A DNA stretch of 64,000 nt from Paenibacillus gyeongsangnamensis (GTDB lineage Bacteria; Bacillota; Bacilli; Paenibacillales; NBRC-103111), in the NCBI RefSeq assembly GCF_027533625.1, contig NZ_JAQAGZ010000011.1:124001-188000 (forward strand), given 5' to 3'. The translations under genes and the position numbers were made by a program. Under the pieces are notes generated by a model. That model saw nothing but the letters and a program-made list of their open reading frames with translations, was not told where the DNA came from and did no database searches. Each line of letters opens with the position of its first letter. Position 1 is the first letter of the stretch. Positions 42,954-50,783 of this stretch are shown one piece after another.

Positions 42954-44297
42954 ATGGCTTATGATCCGGTGCTATACAGCCGAATGCTTACGGAGCTCAC
43001 ATTCGCCTTTCATATTATATTCGCTACCGTGGGTGTCGGTATTCCCGTCATGATCGCATTCGCCGAATGGACAGGCATGAAGCGAAACGATCCTTACTAC
43101 TTGCTTCTCGCGCGGCGCTGGACCCGAGGCTACGTCATAACCGTAGCCGTCGGCGTCGTCACTGGAACCGCGATAGGTCTGCAGCTCAGCCTGCTGTGGC
43201 CAAGTTTTATGCGCGTTGCCGGCCAAGCCATTTCCTTGCCTTTGTTTATGGAGACCTTCGCCTTTTTCTTCGAAGCCATATTCCTGGGGATCTACCTGTA
43301 CACATGGGATCGGTTCCGGAGGCCCGTCTCTCATTTTCTTCTCCTTATTCCAGTCATGCTCGGATCCTCGGCTTCGGCTTTTTTTATCACAACCGTGAAC
43401 GCCTTTATGAATACCCCGCAGGGCTTTACGCTGAAGGGCGGCTCGATTACCGACATTCAGCCGCTCGTAGCCATGTTCAATCCCGCTACTCCGACGAAGG
43501 TCGCCCATGTGCTTTCTTCCGCTTATATGACAAGCGCCTTCGTTCTTGCGACGATAGCCGGCGCCGCGTTGATTAAGAAGCGCGATTCGCTCTATCACCG
43601 TAAAGCGCTCAAGCTAACGATGATCGCTGCCCTTGTTTTCTCTATTACAACCGCACTCATTGGGGATCTTTCCGGGAAATTCCTGGCGATATACCAACCC
43701 GAGAAGCTGGCTGCTGCCGAATGGCATTTTGAGACAGCTAGACAGGTACCGCTTGTTCTTGGGGGGATATTAACGCAAGATCATCAGATTAAATTCGGGT
43801 TAAAAATCCCATTCGCCCTAAGCATTCTAGCTCATGACAACCCGAATTCCGTTGTGCAGGGTTTAAATGACACGCCTGTCGATGAACGTCCGCCGCTGAT
43901 GGTCCATTACCTGTTCGACTCCATGGTAACGATAGGCATCTTTCTGATGGTGCTTTCCATGCTCTCGGTCTGGATGGTACGCAAATTAAAAAGCGTGCAA
44001 TATCCTCGTTGGCTGCTTAGGCTGATCGCCCTGTCAGGCCCTCTTGCCCTGCTGGGAACCGAGCTCGGTTGGTTTTACGCCGAGGTAGGCAGACAACCGT
44101 GGATCCTTAGAGGTTATATGAAGACAGCTCATGGAGCAACAACCTCTAACCAAGTGGATTTAATGCTTCTGTTGTTCTGTATCCTATACGTGGCTATTGG
44201 GTTTACTTTGGTCAAAGTGCTAGGGAGAATGTTCATCAACAACGAATTACATGAAGAACTCAAGAACAGAGGGATTGAGGGAGGACCTGCGCAATGA
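42954..44297 (+). CDS. cydA: Cytochrome bd-type ubiquinol oxidase subunit I
   Basis: 447 residues, about nine helices. Heme ligands are recognisable: His20 (AFHIIFATVGVG), a His in the EWHFETAR region after helix 5, and the Met of the helix after GRQPWILRGYMKTAHG. The Q-loop is short, as in Bacillota. The opening MAYDPVLYSRMLTELTFAFH is like the B. subtilis YthA branch rather than the classic CydA. It oxidises quinol and reduces O2 without pumping protons. AAGGAG precedes the ATG. Overlaps subunit II by ATGA. Confidence 0.94.
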   Translation: MAYDPVLYSRMLTELTFAFHIIFATVGVGIPVMIAFAEWTGMKRNDPYYLLLARRWTRGYVITVAVGVVTGTAIGLQLSLLWPSFMRVAGQAISLPLFMETFAFFFEAIFLGIYLYTWDRFRRPVSHFLLLIPVMLGSSASAFFITTVNAFMNTPQGFTLKGGSITDIQPLVAMFNPATPTKVAHVLSSAYMTSAFVLATIAGAALIKKRDSLYHRKALKLTMIAALVFSITTALIGDLSGKFLAIYQPEKLAAAEWHFETARQVPLVLGGILTQDHQIKFGLKIPFALSILAHDNPNSVVQGLNDTPVDERPPLMVHYLFDSMVTIGIFLMVLSMLSVWMVRKLKSVQYPRWLLRLIALSGPLALLGTELGWFYAEVGRQPWILRGYMKTAHGATTSNQVDLMLLLFCILYVAIGFTLVKVLGRMFINNELHEELKNRGIEGGPAQ

Positions 44298-45325
44298 GAT
44301 ACGAGATTATCGGCATTACGGTCCTATGGACATTTTTGTACGGCTACCTTATCGTGGCTTCCATTGATTTCGGGGCAGGCTTCTTCAGTTACTACTCCTA
44401 CGTTACCGGGAAACAGCATTTAGTTCAAAACATCATCAAACGATATCTTTCTCCGGTCTGGGAAGTTACGAATGTGTTCCTGGTTTTCTTCTTTGTCGGC
44501 ATAGTCGGCTTCTTTCCGGATAGCTCCTATTACTTCGGAACGGCCCTTTTAGTGCCAGGCAGCATCGCGATTGTTCTGCTTGCGATTCGCGGCTCATATT
44601 ATGCTTTTAGTATTTATGGACAAATGCAAAAACAAAGCCGATTGTATACGTTTTTGTATGGAGCAACCGGCCTTCTCATTCCCGCTTCCTTATCAACCGT
44701 TCTGACAATATCGGAAGGAGGCTACATGACGGAAGAGAACGGTCAAGTTCTTTTACACTATGGCAAGCTCTTTACAAGCTCGTATTCCTGGTCAGTAGTG
44801 CTGCTTGCGCTCGTTAGCGTTCTCTATATTTCTGCGATGTTTCTTTCCTACTACGCCCACAAGGCGCAGGATGTTGAAGCACTTGAAATCGTCCGGAGCT
44901 ACGCACTAGGCTGGAGTCCGCCGACGATCGTTTGCAGTATATTTGTTTTTTTCGCTATCGATTGGCACAATCCGGAGCATTTCCAAGCCATGCTTGACCT
45001 GGCCTGGATGTTCGTCGCTTCGCTTCTTTGCTTCGTGGGTGCCGTGTATCTGATTTATAAACGAGAAGGCTTTGGTTGGGCCTTTATTCTTGTCATGCTG
45101 CAATTCGCCTTTGCCTTCTTCGGATACGGAGCTTCCCATTTGCCGTATATTCTTTATCCGTTTATTACCATTCACCAAGGCTTCACTAACGATGCTATGG
45201 CCATCTCCCTCATTGTCGTCTTCCTTGCCGGCTTGTCTCTGCTTATTCCATCCCTTGTTTTGTTAATGCGATTGTTCCTATTCGATGCAGAATATGTGAG
45301 AGGGAATCCCTCCAAGAAAGGTTGA
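44294..45325 (+). CDS. cydB: Cytochrome bd-type ubiquinol oxidase subunit II
   Basis: 343 residues, eight or so helices, CydB family. The N-terminal helix with FLYGYLIVASIDFGAGFFSYY and the next with WEVTNVFLVFFFVGIVGFFP match subunit II. It pairs with subunit I for the O2-reducing heme site. The start overlaps the subunit I stop by four bases, and a 34-residue membrane peptide follows eight bases downstream. Placed next to formate dehydrogenase genes, it could serve as the terminal oxidase for formate-derived electrons, which is inference. Confidence 0.93.
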   Translation: MRYEIIGITVLWTFLYGYLIVASIDFGAGFFSYYSYVTGKQHLVQNIIKRYLSPVWEVTNVFLVFFFVGIVGFFPDSSYYFGTALLVPGSIAIVLLAIRGSYYAFSIYGQMQKQSRLYTFLYGATGLLIPASLSTVLTISEGGYMTEENGQVLLHYGKLFTSSYSWSVVLLALVSVLYISAMFLSYYAHKAQDVEALEIVRSYALGWSPPTIVCSIFVFFAIDWHNPEHFQAMLDLAWMFVASLLCFVGAVYLIYKREGFGWAFILVMLQFAFAFFGYGASHLPYILYPFITIHQGFTNDAMAISLIVVFLAGLSLLIPSLVLLMRLFLFDAEYVRGNPSKKG

Positions 45326-45332
45326 ATGAGCC

Positions 45333-45437
45333 ATGGATTTCTTTATGCTTATGATTGCGCCTATTCTACTTGTTGTGATTTCCCTCGGGGTCTTGTTTAT
45401 GCTGTTCGCAAGAGGGCAAGATCAATTCCTTGAATAA
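45333..45437 (+). CDS. CydS-like small subunit of the bd oxidase
   Basis: 34 residues (MDFFMLMIAPILLVVISLGV..., one helix, acidic C-terminus ending DQFLE), eight bases after cydB. Length, single helix and position match the CydS subunit seen in the Geobacillus bd oxidase structure, where it shields a heme. GAATGAG is a poor ribosome site, so it is probably translated by coupling to cydB. The homology call is from size, position and the MIAP motif, not from an alignment. Confidence 0.7.
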   Translation: MDFFMLMIAPILLVVISLGVLFMLFARGQDQFLE

Positions 45438-45443
45438 TCCATT

Positions 45444-46165
45444 CTAACCCAAATTTCCCAATTCTTCGATCCTTTGAGGATGCGTATACACATTTAAAGA
45501 TTGATTCCGCACAAATCCCACGGCAGTTATTCCGAGATCCTCTGCCAGTTGAAGCGCAAGCTCCGTCGGAGCCGATTTGGACAAGACCACCTCACACCCG
45601 ATCTTTGCGACCTTCAATAAGATTTCGGACGAAATGCGTCCGCTGAACACGATAATTTTATCTTGCAATAAGATATCGTGCTTCAAACAATATCCGTATA
45701 TTTTATCCAAAGCATTATGCCTGCCTATGTCCATCCTTGACAGGACGATCTCATTTTTATCGCAGAGTGCGGCGTTATGAACTCCCCCGGTATCTTGGAA
45801 CGTTCGTGCCGAACTTTGCATTAAGCGCATTAAACGAAAGATGTCCTCAAAAGACAATATGACATGAACATCTCTCATGGTTTTTGCCATCTTCGCATCG
45901 TTCATGAAGTAATGTGAACAAATCCTTCTCTCCCTTCATACCAAATATCTTCAATATCGTCATACCTTTGAATAACGCCCTCGGAGGCCAAGAATCCTAC
46001 TGCCATATCCTCAATATACTCCGATGTACATACCATAGTCGCAAATTCCTGCTTATTGATTTTAATCGTAACCGGATGTTCGGTCACAACGGTATCCTGC
46101 AAGCGCTCGATTTCACCGTGCCGGTAACGGATGATCTGGCGCTTCACCTCGGTTGGCTTCCCCAT
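45444..46165 (-). pseudogene. fdhD: fdhD (formate dehydrogenase sulfurtransferase) with internal deletion and frame break
   Basis: FdhD moves sulfur from IscS to the Mo cofactor of formate dehydrogenase. Here the N-terminal part (46165-45902, ending GREGFVHITS then TGA) and the C-terminal part (45905-45444, starting MNDAKMAKT and containing GGVHNAALCD, SRMDIGRHNALDKI, FSGRISSEIL) are in different frames overlapping by four bases. The join falls where an intact FdhD has ~25-30 residues with the catalytic Cys loop (like SCCGKSRQ), which is missing altogether. The rest of both halves is well conserved, so the lesion is recent. The product cannot act as a sulfurtransferase by itself. It is 45 bases from moaA. 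Confidence 0.88.
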
Positions 46166-46212
46166 ACGTTCAACTCCCTAGCAATCATTTAACCCGTTCA
46201 TAAGGATCCGGA

Positions 46213-47223
46213 TCATCCTCCGATATGAGACATTTCAATCTTGGACGACACTTGCGTATGGCTCAATCGCTCTTCCGAATAGCGGTCAGTCCGGCCTCTC
46301 CAGATCCTCTCAATATAAGCTCTTATCTCATCATCGGTTTGGCCTGATCGCAGCATGTCCCGTAGCTCGTATCCTTTGGATGCGAACAGACAGGTGTATA
46401 ACGAGCCCTCCGCAGAAATCCGCGCCCGTGTGCACGTAGAGCAAAAGGCATCGGTAACCGATGAAATCATCCCGACTTCCTGATCGGTTCCTTGGTATCG
46501 ATAACGCGTCGCTACCTCTCCCTTATACCGGGCCTCAATAGGTTCCAGCGGCATCTGTTCATGAATCAAATCGATGATCTGCTGCTTGGGAACCACTTGA
46601 TCCAATTTCCATCCATTCGTGTTCCCTACATCCATAAACTCAATAAACCGCAGGTTGATCTTCTTTTCTTGAAAATAAGCGGCCATGGGCAAAATGTCTT
46701 GATCGTTAACCCCTTTTTGTACGACCATGTTAATTTTCACTTGCAATCCCGCTTGCGCCGCTGCTTGAATACCATCCAGCACGGCTTGGACTCCGGCCTT
46801 CCCCCCGTTCATCTGACGAAAACGTTCGTCATCTAGTGAATCCAGGCTTACGGTGACTCTTTCCAAACCCGCCGCTCGAAGCTCTTCCGCATATTTAGGC
46901 AGAAATACGCCGTTTGTAGTTAAAGCAATATCGCCAACCCCTTCGATATGACTCAGCGAACGAATCAACGTGGGCAGGTCCTTTCTTAGGAGGGGTTCTC
47001 CTCCTGTGATGCGAAGTTTAGTTATGCCTAAGGAAACAAACAGCTCAGCTAGTCGCGTAATTTCCTCAAACGTCAGTATCTTATCTTTTGGTAAAAACGG
47101 ATAGTCAAGACCAAAGATTTCTTCCGGCATACAATAACGGCAGCGAAAATTGCATCGGTCGGTTACGGATATTCTCAAGTCTCGTAAGGGGCGATTCAGT
47201 TGATCTGCGATCTGAAGTCCCAT
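46213..47223 (-). CDS. moaA: GTP 3',8-cyclase MoaA (molybdenum cofactor biosynthesis)
   Basis: 336 residues. Radical-SAM enzyme for the first Moco step. N-terminal cluster [12 protein letters not shown], the [11 protein letters not shown] motif, C-terminal cluster [10 protein letters not shown] plus a later Cys (LYTC), and the catalytic tail ending IGG are intact. Starts at one of three ATGs in a row (47229-47223) after GAGGTG; the last has the best spacing. Supplies cofactor for FdhA next door. Downstream is the broken fdhD. Confidence 0.95.
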   Translation of the reverse strand: MGLQIADQLNRPLRDLRISVTDRCNFRCRYCMPEEIFGLDYPFLPKDKILTFEEITRLAELFVSLGITKLRITGGEPLLRKDLPTLIRSLSHIEGVGDIALTTNGVFLPKYAEELRAAGLERVTVSLDSLDDERFRQMNGGKAGVQAVLDGIQAAAQAGLQVKINMVVQKGVNDQDILPMAAYFQEKKINLRFIEFMDVGNTNGWKLDQVVPKQQIIDLIHEQMPLEPIEARYKGEVATRYRYQGTDQEVGMISSVTDAFCSTCTRARISAEGSLYTCLFASKGYELRDMLRSGQTDDEIRAYIERIWRGRTDRYSEERLSHTQVSSKIEMSHIGG

Positions 47224-47654
47224 CATCATCACCTCAACCCGTCTCTTTGTTTCTAGTTTGGACGAAAAAAAAACAGCACTAAACGAATTCTTCAAAGTGA
47301 AGGAATTGGTTAAATGCTGGTTAATTATTCTACATGAAAATATAGAAAAATCAATCTTTCAGGTGTTGCGAGGAATAAAACGCACGCGAATCCCACGTTC
47401 ATTTCATTCGTTGTTTGCTCTGCAAATTCGTCATCTTCCTACTTCCTATAATCATCGCGCTTTACCGCGCTTTTGTCAATGCTTCTTTTACTTCTGCCAT
47501 CCTCCCAAGATCTGAAACTACTTTGGGGGGAGACTCAGCAGAAGATTCGCTTACAGAATTCAACATTGATCGAGCTTCAACAAGCCTTCGGAAGCAGATT
47601 AGCCGAAGGGATCACAGCCTCCCATCCTCTGCCTCACTTCATACCCAAGAGATG
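47224..47654. other. Region before the truncated fdhA copy
   Basis: About 430 bases without a supported gene. An open plus-strand frame from 47415 runs into the fdhA fragment but its first ~80 residues match nothing known and it has no ribosome site. A second frame from 47473 (with RLQNSTLIELQQAFGSRLAE) reads like a broken coding piece of unknown origin. Promoter of moaA must lie near 47240-47300. Confidence 0.4.
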
Positions 47655-48578
47655 CTTGCGAATATTGAATTCCTGGTCGTTCAAGATGTATTTCTGAGCA
47701 AAACCGCTGAATTTGCCGATATCATCCTCCCCGCTGTTCCATCGTTAGAAAAAGAGGGGACGTTTACGAATACCGAACGCCGTGTGCAGCGGCTGTATCA
47801 AGCGCTGGAACCGATCGGTGACAGCAAACCCGACTGGTGGATTTTCAGTCAAGTAGCGAAACGTATGGGATTTGATTGGAATTATACTCATCACAGTGAA
47901 ATTTTCGCGGAGATGGCGTCCCTTACTCCATTCTTCTCGCAATGCAACTATGACGTGCTGGAAGGCTGGAACAGCTTTCACTGGGAATCTCCGGATGGAA
48001 GCAACACACCGCTTCTCCATAAGAATGGATTCAATTTTCCGGATAAAAAAGGGCGCCTCGCGCTCTTCGAGTATATTGCGCCGACGGAATTCCCTGCGGA
48101 GTTTGATCTCACGCTGAACAATGGACGTTTGCTTGAACAGTTCCACGAAGGAAATATGACAACCAAATCCGCAGGCATCCAGCTCAAGCTTCCGGAGGTG
48201 TTTGTGGAAGTATCACCGGAATTGGCCAAGGAACGTGGTGTCAAGGACGGAACGCTGGTACGTCTGGAATCGCCCTATGGCGCTATTAAGCTCCGTGTGG
48301 TTGTGACCGACAGAATGAAGGGAAAAGACATCTATGTTCCTATGCACTCGACTAGCCATGAAAGTGCAGTGAACCTGTTGACCGGAGGGGCGGTTGACGT
48401 GAAAACCCATACGCCGGCCTACAAACAAATCAAGGTGCGGATGCAAATCTTGGAAATGGAAGGCAGTCCCCTGCCACCTATTAATCCGAGGAATAAAAAG
48501 CGTCATCCGCAAAACGGGGTAGAAGTGCATCGGAAGTGGAACCGTCCCGGTTATGTAGCCCTAGTGGATCAAGAATAA
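47655..48578 (+). pseudogene. C-terminal third of a second formate dehydrogenase alpha subunit
   Basis: From about ANIEFLVVQDVFLSKTAEFAD (47658) to the stop at 48578 this is collinear with the last ~310 residues of the FdhA at 39107-42085: TNTERRVQRLYQALEP, LLEQFHEGNMTTKSAGI, EVSPELAKERGVKDG, molydopterin-dinucleotide-binding domain. The first ~680 residues, with all Fe-S sites and the Mo ligand, are missing. It is on the opposite strand from the intact gene and differs at many residues, so it is an old paralogue, not a fresh copy. It retains its DUF1641 partner 14 bases downstream. Confidence 0.9.
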
Positions 48579-48592
48579 GGAGGTCAGAGGCC

Positions 48593-49075
48593 ATGGCTAA
48601 ACCAATTGCAGCCATTCATAAGATCATGCCAACGGAAAGCGAAAGGAAACAGCAGTCGCTGGATCAGCTCACAGCTGATCTGGCGGAAAACGATGCCGCT
48701 CTCAAAAAAACGATGGAAATTGTACGGGAATTGCATGACAGCGGAATTCTGGAAGCCGTTCACTCCATGCTTAAAGCCAAAGTAAGCATCGCTACAATCG
48801 CCCTCGGCCAGGCGACACGCAAACCGGTCACGAACATGATTAACAATCTCATGGAGGCTGCCGGAATGCTAACGGAATTGGAGCCGGAGGTTACGAAAAA
48901 ACTGTTAAGCAGCGTTGCTGCCGGGATGAATGAAGCGGAGGAGCATCTGCAATCGAATAAAAAAATAGGAACGTTCGATCTGCTTAAGGTAATGCATGAT
49001 CCGGATATCAACCGGGCCATGGGCTTCGGCATTCATTTTCTAAAAGGATTGGGCAAAGGATTAGCCGCTAAGTAG
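48593..49075 (+). CDS. DUF1641 protein, second copy
   Basis: 160 residues; AAGGAGG site before the ATG. C-terminal part NKKIGTFDLLKVMHDPDINRAMGFGIHFLKGLGKGL is the same family as the gene at 38647. Intact although its partner fdhA copy is only a C-terminal stub, so it may be a surviving orphan or support the intact FdhA. Confidence 0.85.
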   Translation: MAKPIAAIHKIMPTESERKQQSLDQLTADLAENDAALKKTMEIVRELHDSGILEAVHSMLKAKVSIATIALGQATRKPVTNMINNLMEAAGMLTELEPEVTKKLLSSVAAGMNEAEEHLQSNKKIGTFDLLKVMHDPDINRAMGFGIHFLKGLGKGLAAK

Positions 49076-49247
49076 CCCTATAAGAAATGCTTCTTCATGT
49101 CACGAATAAGGTGGGGTGAAGTATGATTACCGTTGAAAATCCATAATTTTTTGTAATGGATAGTTATTCGTCCAATCAATCGGACTGTTCATCTATAACT
49201 TATAGCATGGTAAAAAACCATATAAAATGACTATGGGAGGTTTTTGC

Positions 49248-50783
49248 ATGAGTCAGGAAGAAGAGGTACTCGCAGTCGGTTCCGGTTCCATTCTGCTCTC
49301 TCTTGCTGAATCGTGTTTCGAATCAGGTTTATCCAAATTCACGGTATTTGTAACGAATTCACAGCCCACTGATACGGCAAAACTCACAAAGCTTTGGGAA
49401 CATGCTCTTCATAATGACCCAGGGGCTTTACTAAATATCCTTACAACAACAGATGACGAGGATCCGAATTGGAGGACGATCGTTCGGCCGTATTCATTTA
49501 TTTTTTACGTTTCGCAGCATGGCGATTTGGAGGAACTCCAGAAACTTCAGAATGCTTGTATAGAGGAAAGGAAGCAGATGCTCCCAGCCTTGGCCTTAAG
49601 AGGAAAGGGGATGGCAGGCCCGCTGCTTCATCCTGACGGGTACGGACGCTTTGAGTCGGCATGGCGGCGAATTCATTCGTCCGTTTTTCCCGAGGAACGG
49701 GATCAGCAGCTTCTATCAGCTGCGGCCGCAGACGTATTATCTAATCTTATCGTATATGAATGGCATAAAACGGTTGCGGGAGAGAAAGAACCGGAATGCA
49801 AAAATCAATGTTTCATACTGGACCCGGTGACATTAACCGGTAACTGGCATCCGCTCCTCGCTCATCCCCTGGTATCAGGTTATGAGACAGCATGTCCAGT
49901 GGAAAATATTGAGCAAAGCCTTGAAAGAAGTCATGAACCGATGGATCCGGAGGAATGGTTTTCTTGTTTCAACCGACTGACTTCACCGGTAACAGGCGTT
50001 TTCCATGTATGGGAAGAGGCGGATTTGATCCAACTCCCGTTAGCACAGTGTCTTGTTCAACCGGTTGACCTGTTGTCGGAAGGACCTGCACATCTTTTGC
50101 CGGCTATCGTCCGCAGCGGACTGACGCATGAGGAGGCGCGGCTCGAGTCGGGATTAGCTGGACTTGAAGCCTATGCTGCCCGAATGAAGCAAATGCTGTT
50201 TTCCGGATTGCCTTCATATCAGCGGGAAGGCATAGGCATCGGGGCGGGATGTACCATCGCTGAAGCGGTTGGACGCGGGCTTAGATCTTGTTTAACCAAA
50301 GAATTGGATAAGCGGATGCTTCCTAATGAGCTAGTTGTCACGCGCATAGTATGCACGCACATCGAAGATATTCGATGCCGGTATTATTTGCGAGCGCTTA
50401 GCATCATTGAAGGAGAACCTATAATTGCAGTTGGCGAGCCTCTGCTCGGCTTTCCGGTCGTGTGGGTCTATTCGGGTTCCTCATGGTATGGCAGCGTAGA
50501 CCTTAGCCTCACACATGCACTTCGCCAATCATTGCAGAAGGCGCTGAATAAGACAGCACGCGTAGCGTCTTCTTCAGCCGCTGTTAAAGATCATGAAGCT
50601 CAGGACATTACGATTCCCAATAGCGATCCGATGATCTATGCTCCATTGGTGCTGTCGGCTATTCAGACATTGAAGCAGCACCAAAAACGCCTCGAATTGT
50701 TTGATATGCGGAGCGGATCTTTGCTGGGCAAAGGAACGTTTCTAATATATGGAGTACTGCTCGGAGAGGAGGAGATTCCATGA
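49248..50783 (+). CDS. ThiF-like TOMM/thiazole-bacteriocin maturation protein (HcaF-like), N-terminally short
   Basis: 511 residues from ATG 49248 (GGGAGG 7 bases upstream). Residues ~5-140 are an E1/ThiF-like Rossmann part (VLAVGSGSILLSLAESC; WRTIVRPYSFIFYVSQHGD; GPLLHPDGYGRFESAWRR) as in the putative thiazole-containing bacteriocin maturation proteins of the heterocycloanthracin loci. Those are ~640 residues; the ~120-residue N-terminal part expected before VLAVGSG is absent. The C-terminal part (~290-430; ESGLAGLEAYA, GCTIAEAVGRGLRSCLTKELDKR) looks like a degenerate YcaO domain. Its stop overlaps the YcaO gene by ATGA. It should bring the precursor peptide to the cyclodehydratase. Confidence 0.78.
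   Translation: MSQEEEVLAVGSGSILLSLAESCFESGLSKFTVFVTNSQPTDTAKLTKLWEHALHNDPGALLNILTTTDDEDPNWRTIVRPYSFIFYVSQHGDLEELQKLQNACIEERKQMLPALALRGKGMAGPLLHPDGYGRFESAWRRIHSSVFPEERDQQLLSAAAADVLSNLIVYEWHKTVAGEKEPECKNQCFILDPVTLTGNWHPLLAHPLVSGYETACPVENIEQSLERSHEPMDPEEWFSCFNRLTSPVTGVFHVWEEADLIQLPLAQCLVQPVDLLSEGPAHLLPAIVRSGLTHEEARLESGLAGLEAYAARMKQMLFSGLPSYQREGIGIGAGCTIAEAVGRGLRSCLTKELDKRMLPNELVVTRIVCTHIEDIRCRYYLRALSIIEGEPIIAVGEPLLGFPVVWVYSGSSWYGSVDLSLTHALRQSLQKALNKTARVASSSAAVKDHEAQDITIPNSDPMIYAPLVLSAIQTLKQHQKRLELFDMRSGSLLGKGTFLIYGVLLGEEEIP

Noticed and set aside
42972..43598. 208-codon minus-strand frame inside cydA
   Set aside because: It is the antisense of a clearly coding oxidase subunit; composition (many Arg/Gly/His) is typical of a shadow frame.
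47415..47654. N-terminal 80 residues of the open frame preceding the fdhA stub
   Set aside because: No similarity to FdhA or another family I can name, and no start signal; treated as unrelated upstream sequence.
49195..49240. Sporulation-type (SigE/SigK) promoter before the TOMM cassette
   Set aside because: CATATAAAAT resembles a -10 box, but no matching -35 at the right distance could be fixed by eye.
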